Source: Marchantia polymorpha subsp. ruderalis
Taxonomy: Eukaryota > Streptophyta > Marchantiopsida > Marchantiales > Marchantiaceae
Length of the DNA: 64,000 nucleotides
Reading direction: 5' to 3'
Assembly (NCBI GenBank): GCA_037833965.1
Contig: AP031355.1
Location: forward strand, 15,525,501 to 15,589,500
The translations under genes and the position numbers were made by a program. A model generated the notes under the pieces. That model searched no databases. It saw only the letters and a program-made list of their open reading frames with translations, and was not told the origin of the DNA. Shown piece after piece: positions 1 through 12,640 of this stretch (its first letter is position 1; each line of letters begins with the position of its first letter).

Positions 1-2325
1 CTCACAAGCTACCACTTTTATTTCAAGGGTCGATGTTTTGCAGGCTGATGACGCTTGTCCTGTCTCCCAATTGTTATTCCATGTCTGAAGTGTCTCCTTC
101 GTACCTAACCATGACACAGCAGCTGATGAACAGAGAAAGATGCACTTTCTTGGCGGAGATAACGAGTGCACTGGGTGAGGAGGCATAGTCAAGGTGAAGT
201 GGCATTCTGTTACTGGTAGTCGTGATACGGCGAGTACAATACAGTGATCACTGACATGCGTCTCACTATGGAGCACTTTAGGGCCTAGATCTATATTAAT
301 CGTTTGATTTAACGATGAACGACTTGAGGGGACTGCCTATCCTTTTTGTTATCTGCTTGCTACATTCTACAAGAAGTTTGGACTGTACTGTGTGCTAGAC
401 AGTGTCACTTTGTCTCAGGCTTTCACGCCTCATTTTCTAACGATGCCCGTTCTTCTGCTTATTGTACTAAGAAATGATCGGTAGAGACTTAGCAGCAACT
501 TTATTTCTTCTATAACCTACTGCTCTGTCCACTCACTAACTCACTAGTATGGCTTTTAATGCGAATCCTCGATACAATAAAGTAATGGTTTCCGTCTTGT
601 GATAGACCTTGGGCACTGGACACGTCTGCATCTCTTCGGCAGCTAACAGAGTAACAAGGAATAGACATCATGCGTAAAAGGCAGACCAAGTAGGGAATGA
701 CAGTATCTTCACAACCTACACGTAATTCTAACAGATTACCAACTTACAGCGCCGGTCGCTTTACGCATATCTAGATTCATCCTGATTGAAAAACGCTCCA
801 ACCTCGTAGGTGGACTTGTCTCTGTACAGGGAGACTAACCTTCTGTCTCATGGTATCTTGACCCGACAAGCGTTTGTAGACGTCAATGGTTTGGAGTGTT
901 TTGGTGCTAAACTATCCAGAGGTATTTACATGCTCTTCAATGTCAGCGAATCTGTACAAAGATTTACCTACACCGCTGCAGGTCCAGCTTGGACTTGAGG
1001 ATTTGAAGAATGCACACGTGCCTGATTGATAGTAAAGTAGATGCAGAGGTACGGTAGACGTCACAACAGGTCTATGCTGTCGACAGCAACTAGACATGAT
1101 CCATTGTAATCAGTTATGGTTGCGACGATCACTACTCCTCACACTTCATATCATGCAGGAGCATCTTTTCTGTGAAAATTTCGGTTCACTATGGCAGACT
1201 TGTGGACAACGAGAGTACATTCTGTGATAGGGAGAACTTTCAGACTAAGTACTGTGGTTTGAAGGTTTTTGGAATATACTACACAACGATGGGAGACATT
1301 ATAAAATACGACAGCAAGCTGGCTGATCACCTGGAGGTCTGCTAGGGGCACCTGGAGGCTTAAGAGATGGTACACGTGGACCTACAGTGAGCAAAGATAA
1401 AATAGAAGTCAGAGACTCAAATCAAAACTCAATATGCCTCGCATGGTTTACACATCTCCCGATAAAACAATGCCAGAGATCTAAATTCGGCTCATCATCT
1501 GACAGAGTTAGAGCTAGACTCTGTCCACAAGGTACACGTTTCAGTTTGATGAGACCAGCCAACGTCACACGCTCACAGCTTGGTGTGCCACTTTTCAGAC
1601 TCCGATTCAAACCTTCCCGAATGATGTGTATCAAAGTTAGCGAATCCAAGACCTCGAAGAACATTCAGGCTCATGTTCAGTTCTGGTGCTTTGAGTCTCT
1701 ACTCCGTAAGTCTTTCACCGTTCATCTCATAAGCATTTTACGCCATGAAGGCTAGGTCAATGTGATGATGTGAATGAGAAGATACAAATATATAAATTTT
1801 CACGATGTGGGCAAAAGTGACGACAGTTGCTTCGCTCTCTGTCTGAAGGCTGTGATAATAGAACAATTTGGTATGTCACATGAGTTGTATGTTTCAGTCA
1901 TCTGAATCAACTATTTCGTCGAAAGACTAAAATGGGTTCGAATCCCATCAAAAACCTTCGGTAGAATCAAAGACAAATCATTTTATACAGTTGAGGGTCG
2001 ATCGAGTGAAACACCCAACAAACGGAAGAAAAGAAACTAAAAACAGTTGAAACACACAGATGACGGCACCACTGACGGCACCACCGGTAGCACTCGGCAG
2101 TGTGTATCTCACAATGCTCGTCCGTGTACAGAACTCGAAGGCTATCTGAGAGAAACTGCAAACTTCTGTGGTGCACCCCACACACTCTGACTGTCATGCC
2201 AAGGAGGCTTGGATCCGCTCGTGTCCTCACGACACCCCTTCTTCACCTCACACCATCAGGTATTTCCAAATCACGGAGCCAAAGCTCAGCTCACATTGTC
2301 CAAGTCAAACCTTTCCAATGACTGG
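1..2325. other. No recognisable gene
   Basis: This stretch of moderate base composition holds only short ORFs (122 codons or fewer) on both strands. None shows a domain, signal peptide or splice pattern I can tie to a family. A stem-loop near 1933-1949 resembles the T-arm of a tRNA but has no matching acceptor or anticodon arm. It is probably intergenic, possibly including the 3' flank of the metacaspase gene that ends at 2326. Confidence 0.5.
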
Positions 2326-4060
2326 CTACTTACAAATGAATGGTTGATTCACGTTCGCATCACTGCAGTACAAGCAGGGGTGTTGCGTAAATCCCTGCTT
2401 CTTCAGCAACTTGCGCACCTCAGTAACAAGCTCTCCATTAGTGATCGGCCCTCCCCTCTTGGCCAATATGGTCTGAATACCATTACTCAAAGCTCCATAA
2501 GCTTCTGCCTTGTTGCCAGTGGGATTGGCGTCTGCCGATGTTTCATTGGACATGCAGCCACTCACCAGCACGCCAGTCTCATCAGCCACCCGCTCTGTTG
2601 CATCTGGCTTCTTCCCGGCATGGCCCGAGAGATTCACTCCTGAAGAGGGCACATGATGAGCTGGTTTACTATCGTCTCCATCCAGCTTGGTCTTCAGAAA
2701 GTCCACTGCCAGACCGCCTATGGCACCCCAGATGCCATGACCACTACCACCACCACCACCACCCTCCGATGCTCCTTCACCTTGCTTTTTACCAGAGAGC
2801 TTTTCGGCGATGAAGTTCACAAAGACCTTGACGGTGGGGCTAGCATTATCTCCGAAGAGCTCGAAGAGACTGGTTCTGATTCCACCAGGTTTCACCTCGT
2901 GTCCTGTTTTCTGACTGAGCATCTCGGCCAGAGTTTCGATGGACAGGGACTTGTTGACGAAATCCACGGGTTCGCTGCGTTCAGATTCCTCCTCCTCCTC
3001 CTCGTCCCTGTGGTGATGCCTGTGGTGCCCGTGATGATGGCCGGAATCCGATTCACCTCGTCGACCAAACACTCCACCAAAGTCGAATCCTCTCTCTCCT
3101 CCTCTGGGGATTCCCATTCCCGTGGGGAAGTCGCGGTTTGCCGTTCCTCCTATTTGCTCCTTCTCGTGGTCGATGAGCCCCCCACTGTGACACGAATCGG
3201 AGATGAATGTGAAGTTCACTCCATCTTTTATATCCTTGAAAAGCACTCGAAAATCGTCGTCTGAATAAAAAGAAAGCACCGTGCACCGCAAGTCAGTCAA
3301 TTAGTGCGAGAAGCTCATCAGATGACGATCACGCAGACAGTTCAACAACCATCAACTGCCACTCACACACTCCAGGACATCGGAGGGATCCATTGCCGCC
3401 AAGCCAGCGAGCTCGATGGATCATCGATCCATCGAGCTTGATCCAGTCAGTCAAACGCTCAGCTGGATATCAAGACTGAAATGATGGATCGTTCAAAGCT
3501 ATCTTCAGCCTTGCATGTCCAATGTCCGGACGGACAAGACAGCCTGACACCATTCCTACGGCTTACTAAGAATCTAAGGCTTGGCACTAAAGATGAATCC
3601 GTGGGCTCTCGGCATCAGGCACTCAGAGCTGAGACAGCAGAGGGTTACAGATCAAACGAACTAGGCCATGTACAGGTCTGATGAGCGGAGAAAGTAGGGA
3701 GAGAGGAAACAGACCTGTCAGAAGGTTGAGATCACAGGGAACAATGGCCTCGTCATACCCGTCATCCTCCTCGTCGCCAGATTCGGCAGGCACCTGTGTA
3801 CCATGGCCACTGTAATGCATGACCAGAACATCGCCAGGCTCGCTTTCATCTATCAGGCGTCGGAGGACCTTCTTTATGTTGACTCCCGTGGGCTGAACTG
3901 AGCGATTATCGGTGTCGATCATGACGGTGATATCCTCCTCGGCGAAGCCAAATTGATCCGTCAAGCACTTGTACATCCTCGATACGTCGTTGACACATCC
4001 ATGAAGCTCAGCCTTCGTCCCGGGATAATTGCACCCGATGAGCAACGCCTTCTTCTTCAT
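2326..4060 (-). CDS. Type II metacaspase, two exons, 426 aa
   Basis: A Ca2+-dependent cysteine protease of the C14 family, which cleaves after Arg/Lys and acts in stress and wound signalling or cell death. Exon 1 is 4060-3715 and exon 2 is 3260-2326; the donor (CAG|GTCTGT) and acceptor (TTATTCAG|AC) join in frame to give LLTDDDFR. The p20 part has YSGHGTQ with catalytic His at residue 86 and DSCHSGG with catalytic Cys at residue 139, the same numbers as in Arabidopsis MC4 as I recall it. There is no N-terminal prodomain, as expected for type II. A linker (about 180-215) carries FGRRG, a His-rich run (about 190-199) and a Glu run. The p10 part ends in [16 protein letters not shown], typical of the family C-terminus. 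Length is close to the usual 400-430 aa. The reading frame is intact and the start follows directly from the MKKKALLIG opening. Confidence 0.95.
3261..3714 (-). other. Metacaspase intron with embedded hairpin
   Basis: A 454-bp intron between the two metacaspase exons with GT and AG ends on the minus strand. It contains a perfect inverted repeat at 3410-3438 (12-bp arms, 5-nt loop; arms begin AGCTCGATGGAT). An unrelated 66-codon plus-strand ORF lies inside it and is taken as chance. Confidence 0.85.
3410..3438. repeat. Perfect hairpin 12/5/12
   Basis: Arms at 3410-3421 and 3427-3438 are exact reverse complements with loop CATCG. It lies in the metacaspase intron. Confidence 0.9.
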
Positions 4061-5170
4061 CTTCTCTCCTGCACCTGAATTCTAACCAAATCGAATAAGA
4101 CTTCACCCAATTTCAGGCCTCCCTCACCAGCCAGCCAACAGAGACTACAACAGACAAATGTCAGACTGCGCGGACCTCATTTCTGATTCATTTCTGAGAT
4201 CAGAAATGCTTATATCCTTGCTTCGCTTCCGATTCTACATTCGTACCTCGCCCACTCTGCCTCACTCACCAGCGGCATCTTCAAACAAGTCCCTCCGCAG
4301 CTAATCTACTTGAGCAAATCATCACACCACCCACACATACACACAATCTGACCCAAACAATCTGCCCAAAGCGTTCGCGTCACTCTGTCCGCCTCCGACA
4401 CACCATCGCTGCCACTCGCAAAACTTCCGGCTCACTCAATCAATCATGCAACCTGACACACCCACTTACTTGCGCTCCTCTGCTCTCCTCTGCTCTCCTC
4501 CTCCTCCGCTGAGCCTTTGCGTGCGCAGCTCCGTCCTCGGCCTCCTGCTGCTGCTGCTCGATTCCTCGACGCTCTCCCAATCTTCGTCGTCCTCCTCCTG
4601 GCTTTCTACGGGAGAAGCGCACGCTTGCCTTTCGTTCCCCCCGGGTCGATGGCTGGCACTGGCCAGTGAGCGATGTGGCGCTCCGAGAGAGAGAGAGTTC
4701 GTTTGCTTACAGACACCACGACGCCTTAAGTCCGGCCTTCGGATCGCCTCGACTTAAGTTTGTGCTCGGACTTGGTCTCAAGTACAGTGCGGATCGGCCG
4801 AATCACCGGTGGACGGGCCCACTCTCTTTCCAATTGCCCATGGCCCGGTTGCGCTTCCGAGTATCTGCATATCTGTATTGTGCTTAACGCTTGTCGGTCG
4901 CTTTTGACTCATCATCTTTGACGTCCGTTTTTCACTTGTTTAACCGGAACCACCTTTCCAACTCAGCTCTTCTCTCTTCCTTTTCAGCCGGAACTCGAGC
5001 TCCGCACTTGACTCAGACTTAACTTGTCTGGTTCCTACGATGCCCGGAAAGCTCAAACGTTTAGCGTTCTACTATTCAATCAGGTTTCGTCCATTAAATC
5101 AAAGTTCAGATTTTTTCCAGAGGCTCTGGACGCCGCTGTTCTGCGTACTTAGGACAAACCCAGATTCATG
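4061..5170. other. Metacaspase 5' flank
   Basis: This is the region upstream of the minus-strand metacaspase. It is C/T-rich near 4480-4600 with a short CTG run (about 4546-4558) and a GA run (about 4687-4700). It should hold the promoter and 5' UTR. I see no convincing TATA box, and small ORFs on either strand do not resemble known proteins. Confidence 0.4.
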
Positions 5171-5173
5171 AGA

Positions 5174-5554
5174 TCATTTTACAAAGTGGAAACCGGAAAG
5201 TAGGCTTAGACATCGGTTGTTATTGGTCCACTTGTGCAAGGCCAGCTGTCGGTTTGAGAGTCCAGCAACAGACAAGGCAGTGGTACTTCCTTTACTTTTC
5301 TCCATGCCTCTCACAGGTCTACTCCATGATTTAATCGACTCGGTATTAGAGGCATAATTCTCAAAATTAAGGAATTTCAGTGCATAGCTCCCTAATGCAA
5401 CTGATTGAGCAGAAATTGTTTCTGATAATGGAACAAAACTGACCGAACCCTCTTTAATTGCTCCACTAGGGTTGGCAGGGTTATGCGTGATGTAATTTAA
5501 TAGCTTGGGATTCCAACGAAGAGAAAGATTCGATGCTGCAATGATTGAATACAT
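5174..5554 (-). CDS. Hypothetical 126-aa ORF, doubtful
   Basis: An uninterrupted minus-strand ORF that I do not recognise. Its composition is Ser/Ala/Leu-rich with no signal peptide, membrane span or repeated motif. It lies in the transition from ordinary DNA to the AT-rich block, far from any other exon. It could be a real orphan exon, a piece of a degraded gene, or chance. Confidence 0.15.
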   Translation of the reverse strand: MYSIIAASNLSLRWNPKLLNYITHNPANPSGAIKEGSVSFVPLSETISAQSVALGSYALKFLNFENYASNTESIKSWSRPVRGMEKSKGSTTALSVAGLSNRQLALHKWTNNNRCLSLLSGFHFVK

Positions 5555-5999
5555 GATGCTAATGTCGGAAGCAGCGTTGACGATTTTTTACTCGGAGGAT
5601 GGCGAGATTTTCACATCTAATTTTGACCGATTTTGTTTCGTTGCCTCGACTTCCATTGGTGACCGGTCTGCATGGAGCCGGCATTAGTTACAGAGATCGG
5701 ATATGATTAAGGACGTATCTGGGACCCATGGATATGCGTCGCTCCAGCTGTACAGGTGTGCCGGGGTTGTGCTTACTCTTGAGCAATGTCTCGGGCCTCC
5801 ACCTTCTCTGGATGCGACTTCTGTTCAGCAGTGGAGGCTCATCACGTGAAGAGGAAATTGGTCGCTGACTAGATTGTTCACGTTATCATTGCGATCATGA
5901 GAAGACGCGGCTCCGCTTATTTTGGTAAGTAGAGTTGGAGATTCGCGCGGACAAGATGTCAAATAGAATGTACCCACGACTAGAGTTAGCTTCAAGATG

Positions 6000-6049
6000 T
6001 AAGTGAAGGACCTTCACTTACTAAATGAGCTTCACTGAAGCTCATTTAG
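6000..6049. repeat. Two adjacent perfect hairpins
   Basis: The first has arms 6000-6009 and 6011-6020 (10 bp, 1-nt loop). The second has arms 6021-6033 and 6037-6049 (13 bp, 3-nt loop). They abut without a gap at the edge of the AT-rich block. Confidence 0.9.
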
Positions 6050-6199
6050 CAAGCAGCGCATTTTGCTTTTAGTGGGACTTTACTACCTTCTTTCAAGTTG
6101 TATGTCATGTTACATTGAGGAGGAGAGCATAGTCTAGTGTTTGCACCTCGCCTACTTGTCTTGAGGCCATGGTGTTTTCAATTAGACTCCGCGCTAAAC

Positions 6200-9100
6200 T
6201 AACCATTCTTGATACGACTAAATTAAGTTAATTTAGGTAATTCAAGCAAGTGCCTTATAAAAACATGCATTTATATGTCTAGTTTAATTTTGATAAAAAG
6301 AAATTACATGTTAATCATCAGTTGTTACTCAAAAAATTATAAAAATATAAAAATAAAGATAATTATCTTTCAAGTATATTTAAAATAGAATTTGTTTGGG
6401 TTTTTGTTTCATCAATGAAATTTTTTTTTTATGAAATGCGTTTGAATATATTTGAAAGTTTATATTGACTAATGTCTCAACTGATTGTGATGTAATGTTT
6501 TTGACTATGGTAAATAGTTAAAAATAATATCATTTCTTTTAGATTCATGATAAGCTAGACGAAAAATGTCTTAAATGAAATTAAGTGATAATCAACTTGA
6601 AGTTTGCACCACAAACAGTAACAAAAAATAGTTGAACATTAGTGAAAATTGTGACATGGTCATTTGACCATCAAATGCAAGTTTTTGATGAACATATTAA
6701 ATACATGTGCTTTTGAAGTTTAAGCAAAACGGATTTGTTTTTCAGCGAGGACAAGAAAAACAATAAAAATTTTCAATTTTGACTTCAAACTCAATGCTTT
6801 TGACAACAAGAAACAATTCTCAATGTTTTGCAATATAAGGAAGCGGCCATAAACTACGAGGGAGTAGGCAAGTACATAGTCAAATATAAGAGATGTTATG
6901 ATTATGTGCTCTGAAATTGACAAATCAAAGAAAATCTAAAGGCTTTGGTCCTTGGCAAGACGTTGCGGCTTATATCCTCCATTACAACAACAACTCACAA
7001 AATCTATAGATACAAGTTGTGAATATTCTTAAGCTACATTTGCAACTTTGGTTACAACACAAGTGGATGAGTACAATGATTGTATTTAATTATTGAGACA
7101 TTTGGGCAGCAAATCTAACGCAAACGGTTGTTAAACAAATTGTATGTCTATTTGAAGTTAATGAACTTCAAGATGAAAGAGTTTGGCACAAAGATCCAAG
7201 ATCACATTGATATCTTTGATGATTTTTTTTATTGATCTTTAGAATCTTAAAAAGTAGATAAATAATGGAAGAAAAATCTTTCACATTTTAAACTCATTAA
7301 CTGCATCTTATCATTCATTATCACATGCATTTCCATATCATGATATGCGTACAATAATTTTCGATAAATTTGTAGTTTTGTTGTTGATTAATTATTCACA
7401 TCAGAGGATGAGATACTTATTATTTCACCTTCTTCTTCAAATAGTGACGCATTAAATAATACTTGAGTTCAAACATATTCACAAATTGACAAAGATAGTA
7501 AACGTTTTAAATTTGGAGATAAATTCAAGTTTAGAGATAAAACTTTAGGAAAAAATGATAATTTGTTAAAATAAATATGGCAAAAGTGTACACATCAAAA
7601 CAATAACTATTAATACTCTTTTAAAACATGAATGATAATATCATCAGTATACGCTTTTTTCAACTTAAATTAAATTTTGGTAATATATGAATGTAAAAGG
7701 TGATTAAATTTATCACATTTGTTACAGTAAAGAGTTTTTTTGTATTATTTATATCAAATGATTCCAATTTTATGAGTATTGATTAATCATGTAAGATTGA
7801 AATTATTTAATTTATCAAAACTTAAATATTCGATAATATTCAACATAAATTTATTTAACTCAAATTTATATCTAATATAAGAAAAAATCTTCTATAATAT
7901 TAGATTCAATCCATTGTGAATGGAGGTATAGAATGAAAGTGCTTGAGAATACGTGAGAAGAATATGTTAAGAGAACATAAGCACCACAATATATACATGC
8001 AAGAAATCAAAATCATTTCTGATGACGTCAACTTTATTAAATCTTAAGTTGAGCTGGTTAATGTATGTCATTTTAGTTTATGATATACATAAACTATGAC
8101 ACACAAGTGTGATTTAATTGACACTTCTGAATATAAAAACTCATTATAGTATTTAACATAAGTAAAATTGATTTAAAGTTTTGTGAATATTGTGTTATGA
8201 TCAAACATTAAAAAAAAATTAATATTGGAAGTCAAAAATTTAAGTAACTACTTAAATTGATACATAATAATATGTAAAAAACCTCTCCAAAAGTCTCAAT
8301 CTTTTGAAATAGTAAATTTTTTTTAATGATAATGAATCAATTAGTATGTTAATTAAGAGCAATATATCAATCTGTGTGATTGTTAGATTATTTATTATAT
8401 CATCAATTCACTATTAGTGGAATTGATGAAAAGATAAAGATGTTGTATTTGTTAATTTGATTCAATACAAAGAAAAGTATTGAATCAAATTAACAATTTG
8501 ATTCAATATGTCTTTTATCTTCATAGTTGTTTTTTATCTTTCAATGAACTACTCAATTGATATCTAGTGCTACAATTATATATAATGATATGACACAAAG
8601 AGAAACTTTTGTAAAGATGTAGCAAACTTTTTGAAAAATAATGAAGTAGATTTACAAATACAAGAAGTGTATTAAGTATTATAATATATTGTTTGATCAT
8701 TTATTTGACAATTCTAGATCTTTTCTAGACTACGTTGATGATGACAATGCAAAAGATCTGGACAAAAGGAGATGTATCACATTATATATGTTAATTCTTG
8801 GCATTTGTTAGAGATCTACTTTGCACAAGTGCATAGTTTGATCTACAATATATGTATTATGTTTTGATGATAGATGATAGCATTTGTTAGAGATCTACTT
8901 TCCACAGTTGCATAGTTTAATTCACAACGTAACCTAAATATGTACTGGCAGCAGAAGCAACAATATAAACTATTTGGTTGATAAGTTAATCAATTTGTTG
9001 AAATTGAAAATCAATGTTGTCAATCTTCATTGTAATAGACTGAATGCACGACATTTTGCTGCAAACCAAATTATGAAGAGTAGTGTGAAATACATTGACA

Positions 9101-9300
9101 TCAAATAATATTTTATCATAAATGAAGTTTCTGATTAAAAAAAAGAGCTAATAAAAAATGAATTTAATCTTATGCTAACCAAAGTTATCTCTTTGGAAAT
9201 TTTTATAAAACATTGTGGCTCTATGCAATTTTGCATGAGAAGCATAAGTAGAGCTTACAAGCAATTTTTGCTAGCTACATGTATTATACTCTATATTGTT
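6200..9300 (+). mobile_element. Decayed Ty1/copia LTR retrotransposon
   Basis: AT-rich DNA with scattered copia-type protein relics in one orientation. About 7155-7230 reads LMNFKMKEFGTKIQDHID, the gag segment that in plant copia elements precedes the EFDKLL-type motif. About 8728-8790 reads YVDDDNAKDLDKRR, matching the copia RNase H motif (family form YVDSDYAGDLDKRRS). About 9005-9100 contains relics of VNLHCNRLNARHFAANQ and KYIDIK, matching the end of RNase H. Many stops and frameshifts interrupt the reading. The integrase and most of the RT are not recognisable, and no LTR pair was found by eye, so the outer limits are approximate. Confidence 0.7.
8451..8494. repeat. Perfect hairpin 18/8/18
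   Basis: Arms at 8451-8468 and 8477-8494 are exact reverse complements (arm begins GTTAATTTGATTC) with an A-rich 8-nt loop. It lies inside the copia relic but is not part of any copia coding motif. Confidence 0.9.
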
Positions 9301-11497
9301 TTGATTATGATTTACTTTTAATTAATATATTTAAAATAAATCTATATTGGATTTCTTTTCTACAACATTTTGCAAACTAATGTTATGGTTTATGGAGATT
9401 AATATTCTCACGATATGAATTAAGGAAGAGTTTGTTAATATTAATTCATTTTTGTTTGATTTTAGATAGTTAAATCATAGTGAAGATTTGTGTTATGTTG
9501 TCATCATAAATTATAGCTAGCAAAATTTTTTATTATTAATTTTAGATTTTCATTATTAAAGCATTTTTGAGCTTTTAAACTCAGTTTACAATGACAAATC
9601 ACATACTTCTGCGTTGACGTTTTCATGTATGCTTGTGTTGACTTGTCAACAATCTTTGTGTATGCTCATGTATTGTATTTTTTTTTCCATGATTCAACAC
9701 AACTAGTTGTAGAAAGTTTCATTTTATCTAAGTCTTGTTTCATTTTCAACTAGATGCACATTATAAATATAATTTACTTATGTTCATGAGAAGATATAAA
9801 TGTATTAGTTTTGATATATTTATACATATTTAATTCATTTATTGATCAGATTTTCTCCTTTATAAAATAATACATTTTTTGCTAATGAAATTAAGGCGTA
9901 TGATGAATACGTAGGCCAATGTTGTTTTCAAAGAAGAAAAAATATCAATTATTGAAAATAATGATGATATTTGAAGATTGAGCATAAAATTAAAAAAAAA
10001 ACGATTCTTGATAATAAAAATTATTTGACGTAAAGAATAAAAATAAAGTTAAAGATATTCTTTAAAAAACTGAAAAATCTTGAACAAAGTGATTGACTTA
10101 CTAATGCATTTTATGAACTTATATAAAAGATCACATCAAAAATCTAGTGCAAGAGATTTATTTTTGTTAATAATAAAAGTATTGACTTTGAATTTATATT
10201 GATGTGATGAATATTTTTAGTAAAGAAAAACTAAATTGTTTGGTCATGAAGATGATGCCGAGCACAATTTGTTTACATTTATTACAAAATCCTAACTTAC
10301 GTTCAAGTCAAAATGAGAATCTTATTGTACGAAATCTACAATTCTGAAATTTATACATTTCATCATTAATAGAAAAGCTGTCATTGAAGTCCTGTAGCTT
10401 AATTGGGAACAATCGGTCAAAAAGAAATCGAAAGCGAACATCGACTCGATGCAAAAAACGAATTTAAAAAAAAATTATTTAAATGTTTTAATATATGTAG
10501 AAATTATTTTTCATTAAATTTGATGATAATTATTTTAAATAAAGATGATAATAAACTTGATCGTCTGATTATATAATCAGACTATCTTTGCAATCGTTTA
10601 GTCGTAATAAAAAATGGACTTGACAATAAAATTTAAAATATGTAATTTATAATCATGAATATTTATGATACCAAGCTAATTAGCATGTCAAGAATCAAAA
10701 TATAACCTAAAATAGTCATATTGATTAAATCAAACATTGTGAAATACATGTAAGTCTTGGTATGAAATTTATTTTACAAAATTCGGATTCTTTATTTAAA
10801 TTTTATATTCAATTATTGCAAAATAATTATAAATTGTAAAATTCTAGAAAAATGAACATACATGTGACACTAACTATTTTTCTATCAATTATCTAAAATA
10901 TTTAGTAAATACACATGTTAATTTGTTAAAACTCAGAACTACAATTTAAAATGACAATAATTTTGAACATTAATAATAATTTTGAACATTTTCCAAAAAA
11001 TTAAAAAAATTAAAAATTTTGGATTAGATATCTATTTATTGATTTTTTTAAAGAAAAATAATAAATGAAGAAGAATGAATTGAATTTTTTTTACATCAAG
11101 TAAAATCAGAAAAATTTTATCTTTATGTTTACATCACATTCCAATAAAAATACATTTGCTAAGAATTATTTTTTTTAACTTTTTATATAGCATCAATAAT
11201 AAACTAAATTCTTTTTAAATCATATCACTAACTGAGATGATAGTTTAAACATATGTAAAAGATAAAATTAAAATTAAAATTTGAACAGATATACAGGTGT
11301 GATCTTTACAAAAGGATATTTCGCATAAAATGAATATTCAAAAAAAATTTCATTTTCCCACATTCTTTCGAAATATCTGAAAATAGCCATGCATTAAATA
11401 ATTCGGTTATCGAGGTTTCAGAAAATCAAATATTGAATATAATTCATTATCTTGAATTTGATATAAAATCGAAAATTATATCATAATAATCATCTTA
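9301..11497. other. AT-rich unassigned block
   Basis: Very AT-rich sequence without ORFs of 60 codons and without protein relics that I can name. It contains a 20-bp perfect palindrome at 10563-10582 (half-site GTCTGATTAT). It probably consists of old, heavily mutated repeats. Confidence 0.5.
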
Positions 11498-11712
11498 TAC
11501 CAGGGTATCTAATCCTGTTTGCTCCCCGTGCTTTCGCAATTTAGCGTCATTTAATAAACCAAAAAGCTGCCTTCACTTTTGGCGTTCATTCATATATTTT
11601 TGCATTTTATCGCTACACAAAATAGCGATGAAATATCGCTATTTTTTTTATTTATTTTAATCATCGCATAGAGGAAAGTGTATTTTCATAAGTTCCGCTT
11701 CCTCTATGCCTT
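11498..11712 (-). rRNA. Organellar/bacterial-type SSU rRNA fragment
   Basis: Read on the minus strand, the segment contains the conserved 16S blocks in order: GTGTAGCGATAAAATGC, GAACGCCAAAAGTGAAGGC, ATGACGCTAAATTGCGAAAGC and GGGGAGCAAACAGGATTAGATACCCTGG (given here as the minus-strand block at about 11501-11528). These correspond to about E. coli 16S positions 680-800. The GAGCAAACAGG form fits mitochondria or bacteria rather than plastids, which have GCGAATGGG. Just 5' of GTGTAGCG lie two extra hairpins (11619-11645 and 11666-11709). Similarity stops abruptly after ACCCTGGTA and is lost before about 11712. This is a fragment of about 215 bp, not a functional gene. The donor (host mitochondrion, another organism's mitochondrion, or AT-rich bacterium) is unresolved. 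Confidence 0.8.
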
Positions 11713-12640
11713 AATAAGCGGGGTCGTTATTACGTTCCTGGAAAACATGCTGGTCGATCCTACGTGATTTTCGAAAAACACTTTCATATTAAAGCATAAT
11801 ATTATGAAAACTCACAATACCTGTTGAATCGTAACTATATTAAGGAATTTGAAAAAATGGAATTTGATGTTGTTTTCAGCAAGATCTTTATAACATCAAA
11901 TTTCTAATGATTGAATAAAGGTTGAATTTGCTTGAGATACAATGCTTCACTGCTTTCTACTACTATGGTATTCTCTTGTATTTTATTATTTTATGTACTT
12001 TCAAAACTTATGAGACACTAAGAACAGTATTAATTGCTTGAAATTTTTGTCTGAATCTCAAAATCTCACTAAATGACTGATTCTCAGGTAAAAAATTTTA
12101 AGATCGACACCTTTAAAGCGAGATATAGTCACTAAAATTCCACTTTAAATTCACGGTTGTTTGATATCTGTTGATTATATATTCAATTTCGTCCATAAAA
12201 GGCGGATTCAAAAACAATCGAACACAAAGTTAGGTACTTATTTACTGAAGCCGTCTTTGCAGGCCAAATATCGGTACTGGTCTCCTCTCATTATTTACAT
12301 AAAATTAAGTGATGAAATATTTAAATTTGATGCTATTACATGAAATACTCAGTTTTAATTATAATGTAAATCTGATCTTTTTTCAGAAAGATAGAAGATT
12401 GATCGATAATTATTTCATAGTCAAATTAGAATTTGTTACCAAAACAGTAGAAATGTTTTGATTTTACAAGAGAATTTCTAGAAGTCTATTCAAGAATTAT
12501 TGATAAATAGTTCTTAGTACAAAATTTGAAAATTCCATGCTAGTATCAATTGTATCATACTATCTTGTATATGCTACAAGAGAGTTCTATGTGACAATAT
12601 GTGAAATTTTTTTTTTCACATATTGTCACAACTGAAAACA
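11713..12640. other. AT-rich unassigned block with hairpin
   Basis: No gene was recognised. The 60-codon ORF at 12161-12343 looks like chance. A perfect hairpin at 12590-12630 has 17-bp arms (beginning TGTGACAATATG) and a 7-T loop. Confidence 0.5.
12590..12630. repeat. Perfect hairpin 17/7/17
   Basis: Arms at 12590-12606 and 12614-12630 are exact reverse complements around a poly-T loop. Confidence 0.9.

Noticed and set aside
1929..1955. tRNA-like T-arm (ATGGG TTCGAAT CCCAT)
   Set aside because: No acceptor stem, D-arm or anticodon arm could be fitted at the proper distances.
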